Part shown: positions 28,138 through 36,046 of the stretch, piece by piece
Layout: each line of letters starts with the position of its first letter
Position numbering within the stretch: position 1 is the first letter of the stretch
Source: Luteococcus sanguinis
Lineage (GTDB): Bacteria; Actinomycetota; Actinomycetes; Propionibacteriales; Propionibacteriaceae
Assembly: GCF_039527675.1 (NCBI RefSeq)
Contig: NZ_BAAAKI010000011.1
Coordinates: 1-49,250, forward strand
DNA length: 49,250 nt
Direction of reading: 5' to 3'
Position numbers and translations under genes: made by a program
The notes under the pieces: model-generated
The model's input: the letters and a program-made list of their open reading frames with translations, nothing else
Told to the model about the DNA's origin: nothing
Database searches by the model: none

Positions 28138-30681
28138 ATGGGCGAGAACCCCGGCATGGGCCAGGCACCGGCCGGCATCGACCGCACCCCGCCGCAGGAC
28201 CTGGCGGCCGAGCAGTCCGTGCTCGGGGCGATGCTGATGAGCAAGGACGCCATCGCCGACGTCGTCGAGGTGGTCAAGGGTCGCGACTTCTACCGTCCTG
28301 CGCACGAACTGATCTATGACGCGATGCTCGACCTGTACGGACGCGGTGAGCCGGTCGACCCCATCACCGTTGCCGACGAACTCGGCAAGCGAGGCGAACT
28401 GGAGCGGGTCGGCGGCGCGCTGTACCTGCACGACCTTCTGGCATCGGTCGCGGTCGCCGCGAATGCCGGCTACTACTCCGAGATCGTCCGCGACAAGGCG
28501 GTGCTGCGACGGTTGGTCGAGGCCTCCATCAAGGTCTCCCAGCTGGGCTACCAGGGCCAGGGCGACGTCACGGACATCGTCGACGCGGCGCAACAGGCGA
28601 TCTACGAGGTGTCCGAGGGCAAGACCTCCGAGGACTACACCCCCCTGTCCCAGCTGATCGAGCCCACCATCGACGAGATGGAGGCCATCGGAAACCGCGG
28701 CGGCTTGATGTCCGGCGTCCCGACCGGATTCGCCGAGCTCGATGAGCTCACCAACGGTCTGCATCCTGGTCAGATGATCATCATTGCCGCCAGGCCCGCG
28801 ATGGGCAAGTCAACTTTGGCCTTGGACTTTGCCCGAGCGGCAGCCATCAAACACCATCTGACAACGGCTTTCTTCTCGCTCGAGATGAGCAAGACCGAGA
28901 TCGTGATGCGTCTCCTCTCGGCCGAAGCACAGGTCGCGCTGAACCACATCCGCGGCGGCAAGATGACCGAGGAGGACTGGTCGCGCGTCGTCCGCAAGAC
29001 CGCGCAGGTCTCGGAGGCACCGTTCTACATCGACGACTCCCCCAACCTGACGATGATGGAGATCCGCGCGAAGGCCAGGCGGCTGAAGCAGCGCAACGAC
29101 CTCAAGCTCGTGATCATCGACTACATGCAGCTGATGACCTCCGGCAAGAAGGTCGAGAGCCGTCAGCTGGAGGTCTCGGAGTTCAGCCGCCAGATCAAGC
29201 TGCTGGCCAAGGAGCTGGAGCTTCCCGTGATTGCCCTGTCGCAGCTCAACCGTGGCCCGGAACAGCGCACGGACAAGAAGCCGATGCTGTCCGACCTTCG
29301 CGAGTCAGGCTGCCTCACCGCTGGAACGCGGGTTCTGCGCGCGGACACGGGCGCCGAGATCACGATGGGCGAGCTGTTGGCGGGCGCCGAACGCAACATC
29401 CCCGTGTGGTCGCTCGACGAGAACCATCGGCTGGTGCCAGCGACGATGACCCATGCCTTCCCCAGTGGAACGAAGCCGGTCTTTCGCCTGACACTGACCT
29501 CCGGTCGCGTCATCGACGCGACGGCAAACCATCCCTTCCTCACCTGGGAGGGATGGATGCCCCTTGGTGAGCTGGTGGAGGGAACCCGACTGGCGACACC
29601 CCGCACGTCCCCAGAGCCGATTCAGCCTCAGACCATGGACGAGGACGAGGTGGTGCTGCTCGGGCACCTGATCGGGGACGGGTCGTTCGTACGACGCCAG
29701 CCGATCCGTTACGCGTCCATCGACGAGCACAACCTCGCCGCCGTATCAGCGGCCGCCAAGCGCCGCTTCGGCATCACCGGAATCCGTGATGAGTACGCGG
29801 CTGCGAGGGTGACCACCCTGCGGTTGCCCGCCGGTTACCGGCTGACGCATGGGCGCCGTAACCCGATCGCGGCGTGGCTGGACGAGTTGGGACTGTTTGG
29901 TCTGCAGAGCCACGAGAAGTTCGTCCCTGAGCGCGTGTTCCGGGCTCCCAACGAGCAGGTCGCACTGTTCCTGCATCACCTGTGGGCGACGGACGGATCG
30001 GTGCGCTGGGACGACCGTGCCGGACAGGGACGCATCTACTACGCGTCCACGAGTCGGCGTCTCGTCGACGATGTCGCACGCCTACTGCTGCGGTTCGGCA
30101 TCGTCGCCAGAATCAAGACCGTCAAGCAAGGAGCCCATCGGGACGGTTACCACCTGATCATCAACGGGGTGGACCAGCAGAGGACCTTCTGCGAGCAGAT
30201 CGGAGTCCACGGCGACCGTGGGGCCAAGTGCGACGAGGTCTACCTGGCACTCACCAACGTGAAGGCCAAAACCATGTCCATCCAGTTCTGCGGATCAACC
30301 CCGTGGAAGCACGCGCCAAGCTGGCAGCGCCTCGCCGGGGTCGCGACCCTGCTCGAGGATGAGCACCTGCAGGCGCACGCGACCAGTGACGTCTACTGGG
30401 ATGCCGTGAAGAGCATCGAGCCCATCGGCGAGCAGGAGGTCTACGACGCCACCGTGCTGGGCACCCACAACTTCATCGCGGACGGCATCATCGTCCACAA
30501 CTCCTTGGAGCAGGACGCCGACATGGTAATCCTTCTCAACAGGGAGGACGTCTACGACCGCGACTCCTCTCGCGCCGGTGAGGCAGACCTGATCGTCGCC
30601 AAGCACCGAAATGGTCCGACGGCGACGATCGTCACCGCCTTCCAGGGGCATTACTCGCGCTTCGTCGACATGCAGCACTGA
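28138..30681 (+). CDS. dnaB: Replicative DNA helicase DnaB, intein-containing precursor
   Basis: DnaB is the hexameric 5'-3' helicase of the replication fork. The precursor is 847 residues. Removing an intein at 392-788 leaves 450 residues, the normal DnaB length. The N-terminal domain begins TPPQDLAAEQSVLGAMLMS. Walker A is ARPAMGKSTLA near 217-227, then SLEMSKTEIVMRLLSAEA and the Walker B region KLVIIDYMQLM. The exteins join as LSDLRESG|SLEQDADMV, a highly conserved helicase segment, so splicing is required for function. ATG 28138 follows GAGGAG. The long leader carries DnaA-box-like sites. Confidence 0.98.
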   Translation: MGENPGMGQAPAGIDRTPPQDLAAEQSVLGAMLMSKDAIADVVEVVKGRDFYRPAHELIYDAMLDLYGRGEPVDPITVADELGKRGELERVGGALYLHDLLASVAVAANAGYYSEIVRDKAVLRRLVEASIKVSQLGYQGQGDVTDIVDAAQQAIYEVSEGKTSEDYTPLSQLIEPTIDEMEAIGNRGGLMSGVPTGFAELDELTNGLHPGQMIIIAARPAMGKSTLALDFARAAAIKHHLTTAFFSLEMSKTEIVMRLLSAEAQVALNHIRGGKMTEEDWSRVVRKTAQVSEAPFYIDDSPNLTMMEIRAKARRLKQRNDLKLVIIDYMQLMTSGKKVESRQLEVSEFSRQIKLLAKELELPVIALSQLNRGPEQRTDKKPMLSDLRESGCLTAGTRVLRADTGAEITMGELLAGAERNIPVWSLDENHRLVPATMTHAFPSGTKPVFRLTLTSGRVIDATANHPFLTWEGWMPLGELVEGTRLATPRTSPEPIQPQTMDEDEVVLLGHLIGDGSFVRRQPIRYASIDEHNLAAVSAAAKRRFGITGIRDEYAAARVTTLRLPAGYRLTHGRRNPIAAWLDELGLFGLQSHEKFVPERVFRAPNEQVALFLHHLWATDGSVRWDDRAGQGRIYYASTSRRLVDDVARLLLRFGIVARIKTVKQGAHRDGYHLIINGVDQQRTFCEQIGVHGDRGAKCDEVYLALTNVKAKTMSIQFCGSTPWKHAPSWQRLAGVATLLEDEHLQAHATSDVYWDAVKSIEPIGEQEVYDATVLGTHNFIADGIIVHNSLEQDADMVILLNREDVYDRDSSRAGEADLIVAKHRNGPTATIVTAFQGHYSRFVDMQH
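29311..30501 (+). other. DnaB intein with LAGLIDADG homing endonuclease
   Basis: The intein spans residues 392-788 (397 aa). It begins CLTAGTRV (catalytic Cys1, block A). TANHPFLT is block B with the TxxH motif. LLGHLIGDGSF and LFLHHLWATDGSV are the two LAGLIDADG-type dodecapeptides of the endonuclease. YDATVLGTHNFIADGIIVHN is blocks F and G with the penultimate His and terminal Asn. The +1 extein residue is Ser. The insertion point (ESG / SxEQD) is the same as in the Synechocystis DnaB intein. All splicing residues are present, so it should be active. Confidence 0.95.
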
Positions 30682-30829
30682 CTGCGGTCGCGGCGGCTAT
30701 GAATGGCAGCTGCAGTCACCGTCGAGGGGCACGCGCGCTTCCATCCCACTGAGAATCGGACGTGAGCGAACCACATCCGCGACTGGATCGTTCAAGTGCG
30801 CCGAGTCGTCCGTTCTTCAGTGCAGCTGG

Positions 30830-30846
30830 CTTGAGGACCCCTCAAG
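30830..30846. terminator. Hairpin between convergent dnaB and aldo/keto reductase
   Basis: CTTGAGG (30830-30836), a 3 nt loop, CCTCAAG (30840-30846). It lies 149 bp past the dnaB stop and 42 bp past the end of the minus-strand gene. The rest of 30682-30888 contains no recognisable gene. Confidence 0.55.
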
Positions 30847-30892
30847 AGGCTCAGGGATCGTGGCTGGTCAGGCCGGGATCGTGGCCGGTCAG
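30838..30892 (-). repeat. Dispersed GAGCCT-type repeat and short tandem duplication
   Basis: Minus-strand 30862-30838 reads CGATCCCTGAGCC, then TCTTGAGGGG. It matches the repeats inside the cydDC linker at about 21 of 25 core bases. Next to it GGGATCGTGGC-GGTCAG (one variable base) occurs twice, at 30854-30871 and 30875-30892. The second copy covers the end of the aldo/keto reductase gene. Confidence 0.55.
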
Positions 30893-31902
30893 CTCCGCTT
30901 GGTGACCGTCCCGGCCAGTTCCTTCTCGCCCGGACGAACCAGCGGACCGACCAACTCGTGCGCCACGTAGGGCTCCTCCAGGAACGAGACTTCATCCTCG
31001 GACAGCTGGAGAGCCAGAGCTCGCACGGCCTCGTCCACCCGGCTCGGCTTGGAGCAACCCACGATCGGCGCCTCGACACCGCGGGCCCACTGCCAGGCCA
31101 GTGCCACGTCGGCCATGGGGACGTCGTGGTCGCGCGCGACCTTCGCCACGCGCTCGATGACGGGCATGTCCAGCTCTCGTCCGCGGTCGTACTTCTGCTT
31201 CATCGTGCCGTCGGTGGTCGAGCGCACCGAGTCGGAATCCCAGGTCGGGCGCGTGAGGTGTCCGGAGGCGAGCGGGCTGTAGGGGGTCAGCGCCATTGCG
31301 TACTGGCGCGCCACCGGGATCAGTTCGCGCTCGTCCTCGCGGTAGAGGAGGTTGTAGTGGTTCTGCAGGCTGGCAAAGCGCGTCCAGCCGTTCTGGTCGG
31401 CCACCGCCTGAAGGTTGTGCAACTGGTAGCCGTACATGGCCGATGCACCGAGCGCGCGCACCCGTCCGTCGGCAACCAGACCGTGCAGCGCCTCCATCGT
31501 CACTTCCATCGGCGTTTCGTAGTCGAAGCGATGAATGATGTAGAGGTCCAGGTAGTCGGTGCCGAGCCGCTCCAGCGTGCCGGTGATCTCCCGCTCGATC
31601 GCCTCCTTGGATAGGTGTCCGTCGTTGAAGTAGACCTTGGACGCGAGGACGACGCTCTCCCGGGACACCTGGAGCCGTCGTAGTGATTCGCCGATGAACT
31701 TCTCGCTCGTGCCACGCGCGTAGGTGTTGGCGGTGTCGATGAAGTTCACGCCCAGTTCGAGCGCCCGCTGGATCACCGCCTGGGTCTCGTCCTGGCCGAT
31801 CACCCACTGGTGAAAGTCGGGGAAGACCTCACCGAAGCTCATCCCGCCGATGCACAGCCGGGGGATCGTGATGCCGGAATGGCCAAGGGTGGTGGTTTCC
31901 AT
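30889..31902 (-). CDS. Aldo/keto reductase
   Basis: This 337-residue NADPH-dependent reductase is of the aldo/keto reductase superfamily, close to the YhdN/potassium-channel-beta-like group. The catalytic tetrad is visible: Asp56 and Tyr61 in FIDTANTYARG, Lys89 in LASKVYF, and His124 in YIIHRFDY. The C-terminal part (WARGVEAPIVGCSKPSRVDEAV) binds the cofactor phosphate. It is cytoplasmic. The true carbonyl substrate is unknown. It is a single gene with a plain ATG start at 31902, preceded by GGAGG. Confidence 0.93.
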   Translation of the reverse strand: METTTLGHSGITIPRLCIGGMSFGEVFPDFHQWVIGQDETQAVIQRALELGVNFIDTANTYARGTSEKFIGESLRRLQVSRESVVLASKVYFNDGHLSKEAIEREITGTLERLGTDYLDLYIIHRFDYETPMEVTMEALHGLVADGRVRALGASAMYGYQLHNLQAVADQNGWTRFASLQNHYNLLYREDERELIPVARQYAMALTPYSPLASGHLTRPTWDSDSVRSTTDGTMKQKYDRGRELDMPVIERVAKVARDHDVPMADVALAWQWARGVEAPIVGCSKPSRVDEAVRALALQLSEDEVSFLEEPYVAHELVGPLVRPGEKELAGTVTKRS

Positions 31903-32013
31903 GCTTCCTCCATTGCTCGTCGTTGTCGACGTCGGCTCGGGCCGGAAATGCTCGTCACCAGCGACTCTGCCACTTCACCCCAAGGCAGATGCTCGTCTGG
32001 AAACGCAGGATGA

Positions 32014-32070
32014 GTCGCCCAAATCCGTGGAGAGCGACCCCAGCACCCGTTCTGGAAAATCTTGGGCGAC
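32014..32070. terminator. Inverted repeat downstream of the D-threonine-aldolase-like gene
   Basis: GTCGCCCAA (32014-32022) and TTGGGCGAC (32062-32070) are perfect complements 39 nt apart, just past the stop of the minus-strand gene at 32092. It may be a terminator, or a regulatory dyad for the aldo/keto reductase gene that follows. Confidence 0.4.
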
Positions 32071-32091
32071 AATTCCAGCGCTTTGGCCCGG

Positions 32092-33150
32092 TCAGTGGTT
32101 GCGGTTGCGGGCATCAACCTGCCAGCGGTCCACCTCGTCCAGTCGTTCCCCGTCCCAGTTCCCGACGACGAACTCGTCGGCCAGGGCCACCGCATTGCAA
32201 CAGTGGTTGGGAACCACGCGCACAGTGCTGCCCAGCGACGGCAGCGGGCCATCCAGCTCGCACACGGCGTGGTGCTCCGAGAGCATGACGATGCGGGCGT
32301 CCGGGTGGTCGAGCAGGCGTCCCGATCCGCTGGCCCACGCCGGACGGTCGGCTGCCAAGGCCTTGGATCCTGCGTCCAGCACCAGTCGTCCGCCGGCATG
32401 GCTGACGACCGTCGCGTGCACGGTCAGGGCGATGTCGCCTGCCGTGCAGGCACCGAGTTCCCACTGTTGGGCGTCGTTGAAGACATAGGCGCCGGGACGC
32501 AGCTCGGTCAGCACACCGGAACGGACGAACTGGGCGCTGGGTGAGGATCCGCCGCTGACAACGGGGGACGCGATCCCTTGAGCCGACAAGGAGCCAACGG
32601 CGGCGGACAGCGCATCCTGTTCGGCGGCGGCGACCTGGGCGCGTGCCTCCGGTGAGTAGGAGTGCCCCGGGAAGGTGAAGACACCTGCCACCTCCAGCCC
32701 GGCCTGGTTCGCGGCTGCGGCGACCGCTCCCGCCTCGGCCGGGCCGGCACCCGTCCGGTGGTGCCCGGAATCGATCTCGACCAGCACCTGGGCCGCGGGG
32801 CAGTGCCGGGCGATCTGGCGCGCACCGTCCACGGAGTCGACACCCACCCGGACGGATGCCTGCTCCCGCAGGCATCGCAGCCGGGCGCCGGACTTCTCGT
32901 CCACCCAGACCGGGTAGGCCACGGTGATGTCGTCGAAACCGGCGGCAGCGAAGACCTCGGCCTCCCCCAGCGTCGCGACAGTGATCCCGCGGGCGCCGGC
33001 GTCACGCTGCAGACGGGCAATCTCGAGGCATTTGTGGGTCTTGACGTGCGGCCGCAGGTCCAACCCCTGCCCGCCGACCAGTGCAGCCATCGCGTCGATG
33101 GTGCGCTGCAGCACGGCGGGGTCGATCACCAGGCAGGGAGTCGCATTCAT
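32092..33150 (-). CDS. D-threonine aldolase / D-serine dehydratase-like PLP enzyme
   Basis: From the ATG at 33150 this is a 352-residue fold-type III PLP enzyme (alanine-racemase N-domain plus a metal-binding D-serine-dehydratase-like C-domain). RPHVKTHK carries the PLP lysine (Lys37). The C-terminal VPNHCCNAV has the HxC metal ligands (His316, Cys318). Known members cleave D-threonine to glycine and acetaldehyde, or deaminate D-serine. Which one applies here cannot be decided. A TATCGT box 7 nt before the ATG suggests leaderless transcription. It is divergent from the aldolase gene, with a 45 bp gap. Confidence 0.87.
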   Translation of the reverse strand: MNATPCLVIDPAVLQRTIDAMAALVGGQGLDLRPHVKTHKCLEIARLQRDAGARGITVATLGEAEVFAAAGFDDITVAYPVWVDEKSGARLRCLREQASVRVGVDSVDGARQIARHCPAAQVLVEIDSGHHRTGAGPAEAGAVAAAANQAGLEVAGVFTFPGHSYSPEARAQVAAAEQDALSAAVGSLSAQGIASPVVSGGSSPSAQFVRSGVLTELRPGAYVFNDAQQWELGACTAGDIALTVHATVVSHAGGRLVLDAGSKALAADRPAWASGSGRLLDHPDARIVMLSEHHAVCELDGPLPSLGSTVRVVPNHCCNAVALADEFVVGNWDGERLDEVDRWQVDARNRNH

Positions 33151-33163
33151 GGGCCCGACGATA
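33151..33163 (-). promoter_or_regulatory. Probable leaderless promoter of the D-threonine-aldolase-like gene
   Basis: On the minus strand TATCGT (33163-33158) is followed by 7 nt and the ATG at 33150. No ribosome-binding site is present. Confidence 0.45.
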
Positions 33164-33195
33164 GTTTCCGGCGTAGCCTTGAGGCAGGAGGAATC

Positions 33196-34080
33196 ATGAG
33201 TACGCAAACCAGCCGCATGGCCTCTGGCCAGGGATTCGTCGCAGCGCTCGACCAGAGCGGCGGCTCAACCCCCAAGGCACTGAAGCTGTACGGCATCGAC
33301 GAGAGCAAGTACGGCAGCGAAGCCGAGATGTTCGAGCTGATCCACCAGATGCGCGAACGCATCATCACCTCGCCGTCGTTCACGAGCGAGAAGATCCTGG
33401 CGGCCATCCTCTTCGAGAAGACGATGGACTCCCAGGTCGAGGGCAAGGACACCGCCGCCTACCTCTGGGAGAACAAGCAGATCCTGCCCATCCTGAAGGT
33501 GGACAAGGGCTTGCAGGACGCGTCCGAGGGCGTCCGGATGATGAAGCCCATCCCCGACCTGGACGACCTGCTGGCGCGGGCCGTCGACAAGGGCATCTTC
33601 GGCACCAAGATGCGCTCGGTGATCCAGAACGCCGACCCGGGCGGCATCCACGCGATCGTCGAGCAGCAGTTCGACGTCGCGAACAAGATCCTGGCCCGCG
33701 GGCTGGCGCCGATCATCGAACCCGAGGTCGACATCAACGCCCCCGACAAGGAGGCGGCCGAAGACCTGCTGCACGAGGAACTCCTCGCGCATCTCGACCC
33801 CCTGGGCGACGACAAGCAGGTGATGCTCAAGCTCACCATCCCGACCAAGGACGACCTGTTCGTCGACCTGATCGCGCATCCGCGGATCCTGCGGGTGGTG
33901 GCCCTGTCGGGCGGCTATTCGCGTCAGGAGGCCAACGAGCGCCTGGCCCGCAACCACGGGCTGATCGCGTCCTTCTCCCGCGCGCTGACCGAGGGTCTGT
34001 CGGCCGACCAGAGCGAGGAGGAGTTCGACCAGATCCTCGCCAACTCCATCGACGAGATCTACCAGGCGTCGATCACCTGA
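33196..34080 (+). CDS. fda: Fructose-bisphosphate aldolase class I
   Basis: This glycolytic and gluconeogenic enzyme splits fructose 1,6-bisphosphate into dihydroxyacetone phosphate and glyceraldehyde 3-phosphate through a Schiff-base lysine. The 294-residue length and the segments GFVAALDQSGGSTPKALKLYG, ILPILKVDKGL and RVVALSGGYSRQEAN match the bacterial class I (Staphylococcus Fda-like) group. The ATG at 33196 has a perfect GGAGGA site. The open frame runs much further upstream, but only as the shadow of the divergent gene. Confidence 0.95.
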   Translation: MSTQTSRMASGQGFVAALDQSGGSTPKALKLYGIDESKYGSEAEMFELIHQMRERIITSPSFTSEKILAAILFEKTMDSQVEGKDTAAYLWENKQILPILKVDKGLQDASEGVRMMKPIPDLDDLLARAVDKGIFGTKMRSVIQNADPGGIHAIVEQQFDVANKILARGLAPIIEPEVDINAPDKEAAEDLLHEELLAHLDPLGDDKQVMLKLTIPTKDDLFVDLIAHPRILRVVALSGGYSRQEANERLARNHGLIASFSRALTEGLSADQSEEEFDQILANSIDEIYQASIT

Positions 34081-34107
34081 TCGTCGCCAACCAAAGCACA
34101 GCACGGC

Positions 34108-34139
34108 GGGCGCCGTCGGACGAGGGTTCGGCGGCGCCC
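34108..34139. terminator. Hairpin after the aldolase gene
   Basis: GGGCGCC (34108-34114) pairs with GGCGCCC (34133-34139), 28 bp past the aldolase stop. Confidence 0.5.
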
Positions 34140-34408
34140 TCCCATGCTCGGCGCTGCACCAACCCTGCGCTGAACAAGGAGATTCCAGGACCGGCGCCCG
34201 TGTGTATGAACGACGGAAAGTCCCCAAAGCGAGGCCAAACGCGACGGACTCTCCGGCCGCCATGAGCCCTGTCACAGCAGTCGCTCCACCCCAGGCACCT
34301 GCGCCTCGTCCCCGCCCTGACAGGGGGTGCGCTGCGCGTGCACCTCGACGTCGAGATGCCGACCGGTTGCGCTGGCCCCCGGGCGTGGGGCCGGGAGTCG
34401 GTCTTCTG
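34140..34408. other. Intergenic, no gene recognised
   Basis: Between the aldolase terminator and the end of the DoxX gene. Plus-strand frames are open but unlike any family I know. One reads TGGALRVHLDVEMPTG around 34320-34370 and could be a fragment of a lost gene, but this is weak. Confidence 0.3.
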
Positions 34409-34810
34409 CTACGGCCGGGGCAGGCCGGCCGACCACAGCGCCGCGGCGATCAGGGCGGGCTGGCCGAACAACCGCGCGAGTCGCTTGCCATCGGTGTCGA
34501 GGCCAAAACCGTCTCGGCGCGCCGCATACTGGTCGATGTTTCCGGGGAAGATCGCGGCATAGAACCCAGCAAGGGCAACACCGGTCAGCCGGCGATGACG
34601 CGGCAGCGCCAGCATCGCGGTGCCGGCAAGGACTTCGGCGACACCGGAGCCGATGACCACGGAATCCTTGTCACCGGGGAACCAGTCGGGCACCTGTGCT
34701 TGGAATTCTTGACGCTTGAAGCTCAGGTGGGAGACGCCGGCGTAGACCATGAACGCTCCGAGCCCGATCCGTGCGAGCTTTTGGGAGCGGGGCGTGGTGG
34801 TGGTGGGCAT
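34409..34810 (-). CDS. DoxX family membrane protein
   Basis: This 133-residue protein has about four hydrophobic helices: ARIGLGAFMVYAGVSHL, VVIGSGVAEVLAGTAMLALP, LTGVALAGFYAAIFPG and the C-terminal QPALIAAALWSAG. DoxX-like proteins are integral membrane proteins, some linked to thiol or redox stress. It is the second gene of the ohrR operon (27 bp after ohrR) and has its own AGGAGG site. The context suggests a role in peroxide or thiol stress. Confidence 0.82.
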   Translation of the reverse strand: MPTTTTPRSQKLARIGLGAFMVYAGVSHLSFKRQEFQAQVPDWFPGDKDSVVIGSGVAEVLAGTAMLALPRHRRLTGVALAGFYAAIFPGNIDQYAARRDGFGLDTDGKRLARLFGQPALIAAALWSAGLPRP

Positions 34811-34837
34811 GGAATTGAACCTCCTGGATGGTGGTTG

Positions 34838-35269
34838 TCACTCGAGTTGGGTGGACAGGTCGTCCAGGAATGCCTTCACCTGGACGAGCTTTTCTGGTGG
34901 GCCCGGGTAGAGCGCGAGCATCCCTGCGGGAACTCCGGTTGCCCTGCGCCGCAGCGAACTCCCCTCCTGGGTCAGGCTGATCAGGCGGCGCCGTTCGTCG
35001 TTGTCGCTCCACGACCGGGTGACGAGACCAGCCTGCTCCAGCCGTCGCAGCAGGGGGGTCAGGGTGCCGCTGTCGAGGTGCAGCCGAGCTCCGATGTCAT
35101 TGACACCGACGGGCTTGTCGGCGTTCCACAGGACGAGCATGACGAGGTATTGGGGATAGGTGAGGCCGATGTCCTCAAGCAGTGGCCGGTAGGCGCGCGT
35201 CACCGCCCTGCTGGCCCTGTACAGGGAGAAGCAGAGCTGTTGCTCGAGGTCGGGGATCTGGTCACTCAC
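34838..35269 (-). CDS. ohrR: Organic peroxide sensor OhrR, MarR family
   Basis: This 143-residue winged-helix repressor has the reactive cysteine of OhrR: Cys13, Tyr27 and Tyr38 correspond to Cys15, Tyr29 and Tyr40 of the B. subtilis protein with a constant offset of two. DNA-binding residues lie in LHLDSGTLTPLLRRLEQAGLV. There is no second C-terminal cysteine, so it is of the one-Cys type. Oxidation of Cys13 by organic hydroperoxides releases DNA and derepresses ohr. The GTG start at 35269 follows TATGCT by 6 nt, so it is probably leaderless. It is divergent from ohr and shares two dyads with it. Confidence 0.94.
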   Translation of the reverse strand: MSDQIPDLEQQLCFSLYRASRAVTRAYRPLLEDIGLTYPQYLVMLVLWNADKPVGVNDIGARLHLDSGTLTPLLRRLEQAGLVTRSWSDNDERRRLISLTQEGSSLRRRATGVPAGMLALYPGPPEKLVQVKAFLDDLSTQLE

Positions 35270-35281
35270 ACTCCAAGCATA
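35270..35281 (-). promoter_or_regulatory. Probable leaderless promoter of ohrR
   Basis: On the minus strand TATGCT (35281-35276) is followed by TGGAGT and then the GTG start at 35269. Confidence 0.45.
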
Positions 35282-35289
35282 ACATCAGG

Positions 35290-35318
35290 CACAATCTGAT
35301 TGTGTGCAATCCAATTGC
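35290..35318. promoter_or_regulatory. Two tandem OhrR operators
   Basis: CACAAT-CTG-ATTGTG (35290-35304) and GCAAT-CCA-ATTGC (35306-35318) share the arm-3 bp-arm layout and the CAAT/ATTG core of OhrR boxes. They are spaced 15 bp centre to centre in the ohrR-ohr gap, so both genes can be repressed together. Confidence 0.8.
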
Positions 35319-35388
35319 GCGCTACGTTGTCTAGCAACCGCGGGGCAGCCGAGCCCTCGCACACACGCCACGCCACCCAGGAGGCACC

Positions 35389-35817
35389 ATGATCGAGATC
35401 GAACCCGTCTACACCACCGAGGCCATCGCCACCGGCGCGGGCCGCAACGGCCACGTCCAGACCGCCGACGGCCGGCTCTCGTTCGACCTGGCCACCCCGC
35501 AGGAGATGGGGGGCAGCGGTGAGGGCGCCAACCCTGAACAGTTGTTCGCCGCCGGTTATGCCGCCTGCTTCCACTCCGCCCTGCAGCTGGTGGCCCGCCA
35601 CGCGCACAAGGATCTCGGCGATTCCTCGGTGGGTGCCCGGGTGAGCATCGGCAAGGCCGGTGAGGGGTTCGGCCTGGCAGTCACCCTTGAGGTCGTCATC
35701 CCCGACCTGCCCCACGACGAGGCGCAGCAGCTCGCCAACCAGGCCCACCAGGTGTGCCCCTACTCGAACGCGACCCGCGGCAACATCCGCGTCGACGTCG
35801 TCGTCGTCGAGGACTGA
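35389..35817 (+). CDS. ohr: Organic hydroperoxide resistance protein
   Basis: This 142-residue OsmC/Ohr-family thiol peroxidase reduces organic and lipid hydroperoxides to alcohols, using dihydrolipoamide as reductant. Catalytic Cys60 (AAGYAACFHSAL) and resolving Cys123 (VCPYSNATRGN) are present, as are the conserved Arg19 and Glu50. ATG 35389 follows GGAGG. It is divergent from ohrR and controlled by it. Confidence 0.95.
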   Translation: MIEIEPVYTTEAIATGAGRNGHVQTADGRLSFDLATPQEMGGSGEGANPEQLFAAGYAACFHSALQLVARHAHKDLGDSSVGARVSIGKAGEGFGLAVTLEVVIPDLPHDEAQQLANQAHQVCPYSNATRGNIRVDVVVVED

Positions 35818-35848
35818 CCCTCCCGCCTCGCCGAGGCCACCGCCCGCC

Positions 35849-35971
35849 GGGCTGCCCTATGGCGGTGTCGGTCGCTCCGGCTTCGGACGGGACCTGGGCG
35901 ACCACGGCGTCGGCGAGTTCATCAACAAGTGCTTGGTTCGCGTTTCCGACCCCGTGGGCCCTGAGCAGTGA
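35849..35971 (+). pseudogene. C-terminal remnant of an aldehyde dehydrogenase
   Basis: The frame reads GLPYGGVGRSGFGRDLGDHG, then VGEFINKCLVRV and a stop at 35971. This is the conserved end of aldehyde/succinate-semialdehyde dehydrogenases (PFGGxKxSGxGRE...G). The remaining 450 or so residues are absent. The segment just upstream is ohr in the same frame register without similarity. It is an eroded gene end, probably left by a deletion that brought ohr next to it. Confidence 0.75.
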
Positions 35972-36046
35972 ACCCCCGCCCCCAACCCGGGGCACAACCA
36001 CCATTGACCATGGAACCACTGCACGAAACATCGAAAGGCAAATGCC

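Noticed and set aside
29311..30501. Separate mobile element or frameshift inside dnaB
   Set aside because: The frame is continuous and the insert has all intein blocks. It is a protein-splicing element, not a transposon.
34140..34408. Small gene reading TGGALRVHLDVEMPTG
   Set aside because: No start with a ribosome-binding site, no recognisable family, and the frame runs into the antisense of the DoxX gene.
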